Below are positions 19,127-28,064 of a DNA stretch of 64,000 bases, piece by piece; within the stretch, counting starts at the first letter, position 1; every line of letters starts with the position of its first letter. The notes beneath the pieces were generated by a model, which made no database searches, was not told the origin of the DNA, and was given only the letters and a program-made list of their open reading frames with translations. The position numbers and the translations under genes are program-made. This DNA is from Burkholderia humptydooensis (GTDB taxonomy: Bacteria; Pseudomonadota; Gammaproteobacteria; Burkholderiales; Burkholderiaceae): the NCBI RefSeq assembly GCF_001513745.1, contig NZ_CP013380.1, positions 2,418,001 to 2,482,000 of the forward strand. The letters are read 5' to 3'.

Positions 19127-19831
19127 TCAGTCTCCTTTCGCGCGCACGACGCGTTGTTCGATGCGTTTCTCCGGCGTCGCATTGAGCACGAGCCGCTGCA
19201 CGAAGATGCCGGGCGTGTGGATCGCATCCGGATCGAGCTCGCCGTTCTCGACGATCTCCTCGACCTCGGCGACCGTGATCCGGCCCGCCATCGCGCACAT
19301 CGGATTGAAGTTGCGCGCGGTGCGGCGGTAGATCAGGTTGCCGGACTTGTCGGCCTTCCACGCCTTCACGAGCGCGACGTCGGCCGTGAGCGACGGCTCG
19401 AGCACGTAATGCTTGCCGTCGAACTCGCGCGTCTCCTTGCCTTCGGCGATCACGGTGCCGTAGCCCGTCTGCGTGAAGAACGCCGGAATGCCCGCGCCGC
19501 CCGCGCGCAGCTTTTCGGCGAGCGTGCCTTGCGGCGTAAACTCGAGCTCGAGCTCGCCCGACAGATACTGGCGCTCGAACTCCTTGTTCTCGCCGACGTA
19601 CGACGAAATCATCTTCTTGATCTGCCGGGATTCGAGCAGAAGGCCGAGGCCGAAGCCGTCGACGCCCGCGTTGTTGCTGATGCAGGTGATGTCCTTCACG
19701 CCCGAGTCGCGCAGCGCCGCGATGAGCGCTTCCGGAATGCCGCACAGGCCGAAGCCGCCGACCGCGAAGGTCTGTCCGTCATGGACGACGCCCTCGAGCG
19801 CGGCAGCCGCGCTTGGGTAGACTTTGTTCAT
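19127..19831 (-). CDS. scoA: Succinyl-CoA:3-ketoacid CoA-transferase subunit A
   Basis: 234 residues, the normal size. The glycine-rich CoA-binding motif is visible ([17 protein letters not shown]), as are [19 protein letters not shown] and the C-terminal [24 protein letters not shown]. It is the first gene of the scoAB pair and is divergent from the PAS-LuxR regulator, with a 254-bp shared upstream region that may contain the regulator's target. Confidence 0.96.
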   Translation of the reverse strand: MNKVYPSAAAALEGVVHDGQTFAVGGFGLCGIPEALIAALRDSGVKDITCISNNAGVDGFGLGLLLESRQIKKMISSYVGENKEFERQYLSGELELEFTPQGTLAEKLRAGGAGIPAFFTQTGYGTVIAEGKETREFDGKHYVLEPSLTADVALVKAWKADKSGNLIYRRTARNFNPMCAMAGRITVAEVEEIVENGELDPDAIHTPGIFVQRLVLNATPEKRIEQRVVRAKGD

Positions 19832-20085
19832 CTGAATGTCCCTTCCTCAATGGAAACCGGCTCGACGGTCCGCGCGGCTCGCGCGCGCGACGAACCCGTC
19901 GCACCATTCTAAGCACGCGCCGCGAATGCTGCCGCGACGCCGCACTTTTTTCTATTGTCCGTTCGCGGCATGAGCCGCGACACGTGCGAAAGGGTACGAT
20001 GCGCGCCGAATGCGGCACAATACGCAAAACTACATAAGCATTCGCCGCCGCTTGCGCGGCGCCCGATCACCGCCCGCCAGCATCC

Positions 20086-20631
20086 ATGCCCGCCATCGAC
20101 TACAAGACCGCCTTCCATCTCGCGCCGATCGGCCTCGTGCTGTCGCGCGACCGCGTCATCGAGGATTGCAACGACGAGCTCGCCGCGATCTTCCGCTGCG
20201 CGCGCATCGATCTGATCGGCCGGTCTTTCGAGGTGCTCTATCCGTCGTCGGACGAATTCGAGAGGATCGGCGAGCGGATCTCGCCCGTGATGATCGCGCA
20301 CGGCAGCTATGCGGACGACCGCATCATGAAGCGCGCGGGCGGCGAGCTGTTCTGGTGCCACGTGACGGGCCGCGCGCTCGACCGCACGGCACCGCTCGCG
20401 GCGGGCGTGTGGACGTTCGAGGACCTGAGCGCGACGCGGCGCGTCGCGGTCGAGCTGACGCCGCGCGAACGCGAAATCGCCGCGCAGCTCGTGACGGGCA
20501 AGACGAGCAAGCAGATCGGCCGCGTGCTCGACATCAGCTCGCGCACGGTCGATATCTACCGCGCGCGACTGATGCGCAAATACGGGACGGGCAACACGGC
20601 CGAACTGCTGCAGCGCCTGCTCGGGCAGTGA
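20086..20631 (+). CDS. PAS-LuxR transcriptional regulator
   Basis: 181 residues. A PAS domain occupies residues about 8-110 (FHLAPIGLVLSRDRVIEDCN, IGRSFEVLYPS, ELFWCHVTGRAL), and a LuxR/GerE helix-turn-helix about 120-178 (LTPREREIAAQLVTGKTSKQ and DISSRTVDIYRARLMRKYG). No receiver or acyl-homoserine-lactone domain is present, so it senses a small ligand, redox state or a partner through the PAS fold. It is divergent from scoAB, which makes control of CoA-transferase genes a reasonable guess. Without other data the target stays open. Confidence 0.88.
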   Translation: MPAIDYKTAFHLAPIGLVLSRDRVIEDCNDELAAIFRCARIDLIGRSFEVLYPSSDEFERIGERISPVMIAHGSYADDRIMKRAGGELFWCHVTGRALDRTAPLAAGVWTFEDLSATRRVAVELTPREREIAAQLVTGKTSKQIGRVLDISSRTVDIYRARLMRKYGTGNTAELLQRLLGQ

Positions 20632-21152
20632 AAACGCGCATCGCGGCGGCAGCAGGGAAACCGGGCACGACAATGAACCGGGCGCTTGCCGCCCAAGCCG
20701 AATCATTGCCGCCCAAAACTCAACAAATTCCATTTCCCGATACCGATTAGATCGAATTTCAGCCCTACACTTTTTCGGGAAAATTATTTACCCTTGAGCA
20801 ACACCATCCAACTCAATTCAGGAAATCGGCAATATCGCGCAAAAAGCAGTACATCCGCATTTTACCAAGCAATAAAACTCACCTCCGCAACGAGAATATC
20901 GGCATCTCGTCCGGACGCCCCCATGTCGCCCTGATCGAATCGGGATGATCGCGCGATTTCGCGCCGCGCCTCGATCGATCGACGCCGTATCGCGACAGCT
21001 TCATGAAACCGACTACGAGAACGCAGCCGTTTCCGGCACATGCATCAGGAATCCGAAAGATCTGACGGCGGGCCGTCGCGCAGCCCGCCCCGCGCCGGCT
21101 GCGCCGTCAGCCTGTCAAATCGCCCATTCAATCCATCAGGCCAAGTTGAATC
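20632..21152. other. AT-rich spacer before the glycoside hydrolase gene
   Basis: No gene is supported. Positions about 20700-20900 are clearly AT-rich against the genome background and likely carry the promoter and regulatory sites of the downstream gene, but no -35/-10 pair of good quality could be fixed. The last part (21060-21150) returns to high GC. Confidence 0.4.
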
Positions 21153-22685
21153 ATGATTAACGCAAGAGCAGGATTTTTATTTTTCATTTTCATGATCGGC
21201 CTGACCGGATGCCGGCCGACATTCGCTCAAACCAATACACCGGTAACCGGCATCGATCTGGGCGGAGAAATCATCGAAATCATCAAGCAGAATCCGCAAA
21301 ATCCGACACAAGCGATCAACAACTACATGTCGGGCGTCGCCGCGATGAACGTGCGCTGGGTGCGCATTCATCTCGACTGGTCGGCCATCCAGCCGGCGTC
21401 GACGTGGATCTTCACGAGCGACCCCAATCCCGGCCAGAGCAGCGGCCTCACCTGGGGCGCGACGGACATCGTCGTTCGGGCGGCCAGAAATTATGGAATA
21501 CGAATTCTCGGCGTGATCACGTCGACGCCGCGCTGGGCGGTCAATTCGCAATGCCCGAGCAACTACCGGCAATCGAATGGCGACGCCTACACGCTGTGCG
21601 CGCCGAATCTCACGTCATACACGAACTTCGCGCGAGCCGCCGCCAAGCATTACGGCAACGACAGCTACGGCGGGAAAATCGACGCGTGGGAAATCTGGAA
21701 CGAGCCGAATTGCGGCCCGAACTTCATGCCTCACGATCCGGTCCTTTATACGCGGCTCCTGAAGAGCGCCTATCCGGCGATCAAGCAGGCCAATCCGTCG
21801 GCGCTCGTCTATGCGGGCGGCAGTTCGGGGTGCCTCACGTCCCCGAACAATGGAACCGGCGCGCTCCCGACGACCGGCGTGGCCGGCCTCGTGAATTCGA
21901 CGGACGCCCGATACCCCGCGCCCACGCAATGGGAGCCGCGCGACTGGCTGGCCGTGATGTACGCGAACGGCGCACGGGGATATTTCGACGGCCTCGCGCA
22001 CCACCCCCACTGCCACAGCGACGACTGGCAACTGCCAGGCGACCAATGCCCGAGCACGACAGTCAACTCCGCATACCCGGATTACTCGAATCCGTTCAAC
22101 ATCATGTGGCACACGTTTGCGTCGCCTTCGTACGGCTGGCCGTCCCCGACCGGCAAGACATTCGCCAGCTACACGGGAACGAGCCTGCGCGACCAGATGA
22201 ACGCGAACGGCGACGGAGGAAAGCCGATCGTGATCACCGAGTTCGGCGTCGCGACGACCACGTCGGACGGCGCAACCGATTTCACTGGCCAGTTGGGCGG
22301 CAGCGCGCAGCAGTACGCGAACGCCAATTTTCAGACGATCGCGCCAGCGTACCTGACGCAGGCGAATCAGGAACGTGAGTACAAGGCGCTGATCGCATGG
22401 ATCGCCAACCAGCCCTATGGCCAATACGGACCGGTTTACGCGTACTGTTACTCGGACATGGCGCTGGCGTCGCCGTATAGCGCGAACATCTACGAGCCGT
22501 ACTTCGGCCTGGTGACGATCACCGCGTCGACGGGATCCTCCGGCACGGTGGGCGCGCCCAAGATCGCCGGCACGTATCAGGCCCCGTCGGGGCAGTACTA
22601 CCCGGCCTGGCCCAACTTCGGCGTGGCCGCCGCCGCGGCGGCCAATCAGACGCCAGGCTATGCGCCCGTCGGCCCCGGCTGGTGA
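21153..22685 (+). CDS. Exported glycoside hydrolase, clan GH-A type
   Basis: 510 residues. The N-terminus has a signal sequence (residues 1-25) with a possible lipobox LTGC (Cys20), so export and perhaps lipidation are expected. A TIM-barrel clan-A pattern is visible: WVRIHLDWSAIQP near residue 70, GVITSTPRWA near 120, the acid/base in EIWNEPN (Glu184), and the nucleophile in ITEFG (Glu363). This resembles GH39/GH5-like beta-glycosidases and endoglycanases; exact family and substrate are uncertain. The start has only a weak ribosome binding site. It stands alone before a lectin-like gene on the same strand, which suggests a secreted carbohydrate-active pair. Confidence 0.85.
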   Translation: MINARAGFLFFIFMIGLTGCRPTFAQTNTPVTGIDLGGEIIEIIKQNPQNPTQAINNYMSGVAAMNVRWVRIHLDWSAIQPASTWIFTSDPNPGQSSGLTWGATDIVVRAARNYGIRILGVITSTPRWAVNSQCPSNYRQSNGDAYTLCAPNLTSYTNFARAAAKHYGNDSYGGKIDAWEIWNEPNCGPNFMPHDPVLYTRLLKSAYPAIKQANPSALVYAGGSSGCLTSPNNGTGALPTTGVAGLVNSTDARYPAPTQWEPRDWLAVMYANGARGYFDGLAHHPHCHSDDWQLPGDQCPSTTVNSAYPDYSNPFNIMWHTFASPSYGWPSPTGKTFASYTGTSLRDQMNANGDGGKPIVITEFGVATTTSDGATDFTGQLGGSAQQYANANFQTIAPAYLTQANQEREYKALIAWIANQPYGQYGPVYAYCYSDMALASPYSANIYEPYFGLVTITASTGSSGTVGAPKIAGTYQAPSGQYYPAWPNFGVAAAAAANQTPGYAPVGPGW

Positions 22686-23478
22686 CGCATCGGGCAAGCA
22701 GCCGGGAAGCACCGCAGCCGTTGCGTCGAACAACGCGGGGACTTTCTTGACGGAAACAGCCCGACTGTGGCGGCTCAGTCGCAAGAGGAGCCGATTCGGC
22801 GCGGGATGCCCGCGGCGAATCCAGAGCTTGCCCTGAGCCACACCCCTGCAAATTCAAAATCCGGCAACGGTTTCGCTCAGCGAATCAAAACTTGCGTCGC
22901 AAGCAGCGATGAAGTCACTTGTCGTGAACAAAACACTGACTACCCGACATCGCGATGCCCGGCGAGCGCATCAAAAATAATTCATCGAGTTTTCAGCCAA
23001 TTTCCAACCTGTTTACCTACTATGCTGCTTGTATAAATGGAATCAAACGAGACATACCAAGGCTGCCCTAAAGCAACAAACCTCGATCGAGAAACCGATT
23101 CCAGTCAGGCGGAATAAACATCACGCGCATCTCCGCCGTCACTGGAAGAGTGGAAGATGGCCACGCACGCACCGCACATGCAACGCGCACGCGCGCATTC
23201 GATCGCCCTGCGGAACGGGTTCATGCGGCTGCCGGGTTGCCGGACATAACCACATTGTCATGGCGGCGCCCGCCGTGACTGAACGACTTTCAGCACCCTT
23301 TGAAAGCAGGAACATGTTCTCGACCCGCGAATTCCGCCACATCAAGATTACAGGCCGTTGATATTCGGCTCCTTGTTCATCGAACATTACAAAGGAGGCC
23401 AAATCGCCAATCATTTAATAAGAACCATGCTTCCGGTTTCAAGAAAATCCTTTCCATCCATTGAAAAGGTGAAACAAA
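22686..23478. other. Long AT-rich spacer before the lectin gene
   Basis: No gene is supported over 793 bp. Positions 22850-23110 and 23290-23478 are AT-rich. One open frame at 23029-23361 has neither ribosome binding site nor protein-like composition. The end of the spacer holds AAAAGGTG 7 bp before the lectin ATG. The length suggests a long regulated upstream region or a lost gene. Confidence 0.4.
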
Positions 23479-24552
23479 ATGGCAAAATTAGCAACTTCAA
23501 ATCAATTCGGCATTCCCAATCAGACTGATGTATTTTCCGTCGACGGCGGCGGCTCGCTGCGCGTTTCCTGGGTAGTCAGCGCCGGAGCCTGGAACGGCCC
23601 CGCTCAGATCAGCCCGGCCGCGCTCTTTCCTCCCCGCGCGGCCGTTGCGGCGTCGAACCAATTCGGCATCCCGAATCAGACCGACGTGTTTGCCGTCGGC
23701 AGCAACGGCGCGTTGAACGTTGCTTGGGTCGTCAGCGCCGATCGCTGGAACGGACCGACCCCGATCAGCGCGGCGGGCCTGTTCCCTGCGGGTGCGGCGG
23801 TCGCGACGTCAAACCAGTTCGGCATCCCGAACCAGACCGACGTATTTGCCGTCAGCAACAGCGGCGCCTTGAATGTTGCGTGGGTCGTCAGCGCCGATCG
23901 TTGGAACGGACCGATTCCGATCAGCGCGACGGGCCTTTTCCCTGCGGGCGCGCCGATTGCCACATCGAACCAGTTCGGCATCCCGAATCAGACCGACGTG
24001 TTTGTCGTCGGCAACGACGGCGCGTTGAACGTCGCGTGGGTCGTCAGCGCCGGCAGTTGGAACGGCCCGACTCCGATCAGCGCGGCCGGCCTGTTCCCTC
24101 CAGGTGCGGCGATCGCCACGTCGAACCAGTTCGGCATCCCGAATCAGACCGACGTGTTTGTCGTCGGCAACGATGGCGCGTTGAACGTCGCGTGGGTCGT
24201 CAGCGCGGATCGCTGGAACGGACCGGTTCCGATCAGCCCCCCTGGGCTCTTCCCTCCCGGCGCGGCAATCGCCACGTCGAACCAGTTCGGCATTCCGAAT
24301 CAGACCGACGTGTTTGCCGTCGGCCGCGACGGCGCCCTGCGCGTAGCGTGGGTGGTCAGCGCCGGCAATTGGAACGGACCCGCGTCGATCAGCTCGACCA
24401 ACCTTTTCCCTCCCGGCGCGGCGGTCGCAGCGTCGAACCAGTTCGGCATTCCGAATCAGACCGACGTGTTTGTCGTCGACAGCGACGGCATCCTGCACGT
24501 TGCCTGGGTGGTCGGCGCCGGCAACTGGAACGGGCCGATTTCAATTGGATGA
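23479..24552 (+). CDS. Seven-repeat beta-propeller lectin-like protein
   Basis: 357 residues made almost only of seven tandem repeats of 52 residues (the last one 39), beginning at Ser7. Each repeat has the pattern SNQFGIPNQTDVF, V, G-L-VAWVV, W-NGP--IS, LFPPGAA. Seven blades of about 50 residues with a conserved W-NGP strand fit a seven-bladed beta-propeller, and the repeat resembles the Photorhabdus PLL/PHL fucose- or galactose-binding lectins (from memory of that family, not a search). No signal peptide is present, also as in those lectins. A role in glycan binding, perhaps with the upstream glycosidase, is inference. GC content is lower than average in the flanks, not in the gene. Confidence 0.85.
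   Translation: MAKLATSNQFGIPNQTDVFSVDGGGSLRVSWVVSAGAWNGPAQISPAALFPPRAAVAASNQFGIPNQTDVFAVGSNGALNVAWVVSADRWNGPTPISAAGLFPAGAAVATSNQFGIPNQTDVFAVSNSGALNVAWVVSADRWNGPIPISATGLFPAGAPIATSNQFGIPNQTDVFVVGNDGALNVAWVVSAGSWNGPTPISAAGLFPPGAAIATSNQFGIPNQTDVFVVGNDGALNVAWVVSADRWNGPVPISPPGLFPPGAAIATSNQFGIPNQTDVFAVGRDGALRVAWVVSAGNWNGPASISSTNLFPPGAAVAASNQFGIPNQTDVFVVDSDGILHVAWVVGAGNWNGPISIG
23497..24549 (+). repeat. Seven tandem 156-bp coding repeats
   Basis: Units start with the codons for SNQFGIPNQTDVF every 156 bp (for example the AACCA(A/G)TTCGGCATC motif at 23656 and 23812). DNA identity between units is high, and several units share long identical stretches, which indicates recent duplication or gene conversion. 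Differences cluster in the loop codons (D-GGG-S, GSN-G, SN-SG, GNDG, GRDG, DSDG). Confidence 0.95.
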
Positions 24553-24600
24553 TGACCGCATCCGGGCCGGGTTCTCGCAAGATGAGACGCGTCCAGGAAC

Positions 24601-24627
24601 GGCCGACCGATGCGACTTCGGTCGGCC
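24601..24627. terminator. Hairpin after the lectin gene
   Basis: GGCCGACCGA and TCGGTCGGCC form a perfect 10-bp stem around a 7-nt loop, 48 bp after the lectin stop. There is no T-run. It may be a Rho-independent-like end or protect the 3' end of the mRNA. Confidence 0.5.
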
Positions 24628-24688
24628 ATACGAAGGCGCAGAGAAAAAACGGCCTGAATACTTGATCAATTTCTCAAGACGAAATCCG

Positions 24689-24719
24689 GCAATGCAGTGT
24701 CCGTCAAGCACTGCATTGC
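24689..24719. repeat. Perfect 11-bp inverted repeat
   Basis: GCAATGCAGTG and CACTGCATTGC enclose a 9-nt spacer. The dyad sits between the lectin gene and the convergent thioesterase gene and may be a terminator stem for either. It could also be a protein-binding site. Confidence 0.6.
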
Positions 24720-24792
24720 CTACTTCCGCAAAAAACCATCAGTCTGCGCAAAAAGGGATGGAATCAGGGACGTTCGTGACGCGTGTCGCCAC

Positions 24793-25224
24793 TTAATCGA
24801 TCTTCGCTTGCAGCGCGCTTTCGATCGTGCTCCGAAGCAGGTCCGGCAGCGGCGCCGACTTGCCGAGCGCGTAGTCGACCCACACGCAGCGCGCGGCGCC
24901 GCGCGCGTACACGTGCTCGGGGTCGTCCGAGCGGGTCAGCTCGAACGCCGTGTCGAAGCTGCTGCGGCCCGGCTTCGCGGCCGACAGACGCGCGATCACG
25001 TCGCCCGGATAGTGCAACTGGCGCAGGAATTCCATCGACGCGTTGACGACGACGGGCCCCTGCCCCTCGCCGTTGCCGCCCGCGATGCCGAGCTTGCCGA
25101 ACCACGTGACGCGTGCTTCCTCCATGTAGCGGAAGTAGACGGTGTTGTTCACGTGGCCGAACGCATCCATGTCGCCCCAGCGGATCGGCATCGACATTTC
25201 GAAAACAGGGGTGTAATCGCTCAT
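24793..25224 (-). CDS. Acyl-CoA thioesterase, 4HBT hotdog family
   Basis: 143 residues from ATG at 25224 (MSDYTPVF). An ATG three codons upstream (25233) is also possible. The hotdog-fold active-site region is visible as IRWGDMDAFGHVNNTVYFRYMEEAR, with the catalytic Asp in WGDMD typical of 4-hydroxybenzoyl-CoA thioesterase/YbgC-like proteins. It lies 44 bp after the SDR gene on the same strand, so the two probably form an operon for acyl-CoA or fatty-acid metabolism. Confidence 0.9.
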   Translation of the reverse strand: MSDYTPVFEMSMPIRWGDMDAFGHVNNTVYFRYMEEARVTWFGKLGIAGGNGEGQGPVVVNASMEFLRQLHYPGDVIARLSAAKPGRSSFDTAFELTRSDDPEHVYARGAARCVWVDYALGKSAPLPDLLRSTIESALQAKID

Positions 25225-25268
25225 CGCACTCATCTTTTCTGCAAGGTGAAACCGTTCGGCGCGGCCGC

Positions 25269-26048
25269 TCACGCGAGGCCGAGGCCGTCGTCGGCCGACA
25301 CGACCGAGCCGTTGATGAACTGCGACTCGTCGGCGGCAAGGAGCAGCAGCAGCCCGTCGAGATCCTGCGGCTTGCCGACGCGCCGGCGCGGCAACATCGC
25401 CTGCAGCTTCTGGCCCTGCTCGGTTTCCCATAGATAGTGATTGATCTCGGTATCGATGTAGCCGGGGCAGATCGCATTGACATTGATGCCGTGGCGGCCC
25501 CATTCGAGCGCCATCGCCCGCGTCATGTGGACGACGGCCGCCTTGCTCATCGCGTAGAGGCCGATCTGCGAGAACGGCCGCAGCCCGGCGACCGACGCGA
25601 TGTTGATGATCCGGCAGGCCGGCTTCGCGTTGCCGTTGCCCGCACGCATCATCATCCGCTTCGCGACTTCCTGCGCGACGAAGAACGCGCCGCGCGTGTT
25701 CGTATCGAATACGTATTCGAAATCGGCGGGCGTCACGTCGACGAGCTTCTGCATCGTCGACACGCCCGAATTGTTGACCAGGATGTCGATCGTGCCCGCT
25801 TCCGTTTCCGCGTGCGCGACGGCCGCCTTGATGCTCTGATAATCGGTGACGTCGAGCGACACCACGTGCGCGGCGCCGCCCGCCGCCTCGATTTCCGCGC
25901 GCAGTTCCTTCAGGCGCTCGACGCGCCGGCTCGCGAGCACGACCTTCGCGCCCGCCTGCGACAGCACCTGCGCGAAGCGCTGCCCGAGACCGCTCGACGC
26001 GCCCGTGACGAACGCGACCTTGCCCTCCAGATTGATCGAACGGCCCAT
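25269..26048 (-). CDS. Short-chain dehydrogenase/reductase (SDR)
   Basis: 259 residues, classical SDR size. The NAD(P)-binding TGASSGLG is at about residue 16, NNSGV near 93, the catalytic Ser in NIASVAG, the YxxxK pair in LYAMSKAA near 168, and PGYIDTE after it. SRRVERL after beta-2 carries arginines that suggest NADP preference. The product is an oxidoreductase acting on an unknown alcohol, ketone or acyl-CoA substrate. It is upstream of the thioesterase. Confidence 0.93.
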   Translation of the reverse strand: MGRSINLEGKVAFVTGASSGLGQRFAQVLSQAGAKVVLASRRVERLKELRAEIEAAGGAAHVVSLDVTDYQSIKAAVAHAETEAGTIDILVNNSGVSTMQKLVDVTPADFEYVFDTNTRGAFFVAQEVAKRMMMRAGNGNAKPACRIINIASVAGLRPFSQIGLYAMSKAAVVHMTRAMALEWGRHGINVNAICPGYIDTEINHYLWETEQGQKLQAMLPRRRVGKPQDLDGLLLLLAADESQFINGSVVSADDGLGLA

Positions 26049-26228
26049 GCCGACTCCTCTTTATTCCGATGGCAACATGCCGCACCAGTATGAACCGTTC
26101 CCGCGTGCGACCCAATCCCAAAAATAGAACGATCGTGCTAATCTAGGGTCCCGCAGTTGCGGCAAGCGTTTTATTTCGCCGACAATACGGTCCCGAATAT
26201 AAGCATTCTAATGGTTAGAGGAGCGTCC

Positions 26229-27902
26229 ATGACCCCCGCAAGCCTCATCGAGCAATACGGCCCGCGCGAATCGATGGAATACGACGTCGTGATCGTCGGC
26301 GGCGGCCCTGCAGGCCTGTCGGCGGCCATCCGGCTCAAGCAGCTCGCCGCCGAGAAAGGCACGGAAATCGGCGTCTGCGTGCTCGAGAAGGGCTCGGAGA
26401 TCGGCGCGCACATCCTGTCGGGCGCCGTGATGGACCCGCGCGCGATCACCGAACTGTTCCCCGACTGGAAGGAAAAGGGAGCGCCGCTCACCGTCGGCGT
26501 CACCGAAGACCGCTTCCTGTTCCTGACCGAGAAGAGCGCGTTCCAGGTGCCGAACTGGGCGCTGCCGGACAACTTCAAGAACCACGGCAACTACGTGATC
26601 AGCCTCGGCAACGTCACGCGCTGGCTCGGCCAGCAGGCGGAAGCCCTGGGCGTCGAGATCTTCCCCGGCTTCCCGGCCGCCGAAATCCTCTACAACGACG
26701 ACGGCTCGGTCAAGGGCGTCGCGACGGGCAACATGGGCATCGGCCGCGACGGCGAGCCGACCGAGAACTTTCAGCTCGGCATGGAGTTGCACGCGAAGTA
26801 CACGCTCTTCTGCGAAGGCGCGCGCGGCCACCTCGGCCGCCAGTTGATGGACAAGTTCAAGCTCGCCGCGAACAGCGATCCGCAGACGTACGGGATCGGC
26901 ATCAAGGAGCTGTGGGAGATCGATCCCGTCAAGCACAAGCCGGGCCTCGTGATCCACACGGCCGGCTGGCCGCTGTCGTCGGACACGTACGGCGGCTCGT
27001 TCCTGTATCACATGGACAACAACCAGGTCGTCGTCGGCTTCGTCGTCGGCCTCGCGTACTCGAACCCGTACCTGTCGCCGTTCGAGGAGTTCCAGCGCTA
27101 CAAGACGCATCCGGCGATCCGGCCGTTCCTCGAAGGCGGCAAGCGCGTGTCGTACGGCGCGCGCGCGATCGCGGCGGGCGGCCTGCTGTCGCTGCCGAAG
27201 ACCGTGTTCCCGGGCGGCGCGCTCGTCGGCGACGACGCGGGCTTCCTGAATGCGTCGCGGATCAAGGGCAGCCATGCGGCGATCAAGACCGGCATGCTCG
27301 CCGCCGAAGCCGCGTTCGATGCGGTGCAGGCGGGCCGCCAGGCCGACGAGCTGACCGCGTACCCGGACGCGTTCAAGACGTCGTGGCTGCACACCGAGCT
27401 CTACCGCGCGCGCAACTTCAAGCAGTGGATGAGCAAGGGGCTGTATCTCGGCACGCTGATGGTCGGCGTCGAGCAGAAGCTGATGAACGGCAACGTGCCG
27501 TGGACGCTGCATCATCAGCACGGCGACCACGAGATGCTGAAGCCCGCGTCGCAGTGCCAGCCCATCGACTATCCGAAGCCGGACGGCAAGCTGACGTTCG
27601 ACCGTCTGTCGTCGGTGTTCATCTCGAACACGAACCACGAGGAGAACCAGCCCGCGCACCTGACGCTGAAGGACGCGAGCGTGCCGGTGAACGTCAATCT
27701 GCGCACGTATGCGGGGCCGGAAGCGCGCTTCTGCCCGGCCGCCGTCTACGAGTTCGTGAAGAACGACGACGGCAGCGACCGCCTCGTGATCAACGCGCAG
27801 AACTGCGTGCACTGCAAGACCTGCGACATCAAGGACCCGACCCAGAACATCGTGTGGATCACGCCGGAAGGCGGCGGCGGGCCGAACTATCCGAACATGT
27901 GA
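26229..27902 (+). CDS. Electron transfer flavoprotein-ubiquinone oxidoreductase
   Basis: 557 residues from ATG at 26229, preceded by GAGGAG; a frame opening at 26157 is not needed. The N-terminal FAD motif DVVIVGGGPAGLSAAIRL, the central membrane-associated ubiquinone domain and the C-terminal 4Fe-4S ligands (CPAAVYEF and CVHCKTCDIKDP, four cysteines) are all present. The enzyme passes electrons from acyl-CoA and amino-acid dehydrogenases, via ETF, to ubiquinone at the inner membrane. It is monocistronic and divergent from the SDR gene. Confidence 0.96.
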   Translation: MTPASLIEQYGPRESMEYDVVIVGGGPAGLSAAIRLKQLAAEKGTEIGVCVLEKGSEIGAHILSGAVMDPRAITELFPDWKEKGAPLTVGVTEDRFLFLTEKSAFQVPNWALPDNFKNHGNYVISLGNVTRWLGQQAEALGVEIFPGFPAAEILYNDDGSVKGVATGNMGIGRDGEPTENFQLGMELHAKYTLFCEGARGHLGRQLMDKFKLAANSDPQTYGIGIKELWEIDPVKHKPGLVIHTAGWPLSSDTYGGSFLYHMDNNQVVVGFVVGLAYSNPYLSPFEEFQRYKTHPAIRPFLEGGKRVSYGARAIAAGGLLSLPKTVFPGGALVGDDAGFLNASRIKGSHAAIKTGMLAAEAAFDAVQAGRQADELTAYPDAFKTSWLHTELYRARNFKQWMSKGLYLGTLMVGVEQKLMNGNVPWTLHHQHGDHEMLKPASQCQPIDYPKPDGKLTFDRLSSVFISNTNHEENQPAHLTLKDASVPVNVNLRTYAGPEARFCPAAVYEFVKNDDGSDRLVINAQNCVHCKTCDIKDPTQNIVWITPEGGGGPNYPNM

Positions 27903-27964
27903 CCGGGCATCCGCGCATCGCGCGGACCAGTCGCGCCGCGCGACGCACTGCCGCGCGACAAAGC

Positions 27965-27990
27965 GAAACGGGCGCCTCGGCGCCCGTTTC
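27965..27990 (+). terminator. Hairpin after ETF-ubiquinone oxidoreductase
   Basis: GAAACGGGCGCC and GGCGCCCGTTTC, with a 2-nt centre, make a strong stem. It is followed by CGTTTCG, not by a continuous T-run. Confidence 0.7.
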
Positions 27991-28064
27991 CGTTTCGATC
28001 CCGTTTCGATTTCGGCGCGTCGCGCCCGCCTGAGTATCGGCCGCGCGACGCCCTCAGGCAGGGC

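Noticed and set aside
23029..23361. 110-codon plus-strand frame before the lectin gene
   Set aside because: No ribosome binding site, Arg/His-rich low-quality composition, no recognised pattern.
23497..24549. Regular direct repeats considered as a CRISPR array
   Set aside because: Units are 156 bp, contiguous and in frame, with no unique spacers; they encode a repeat protein.
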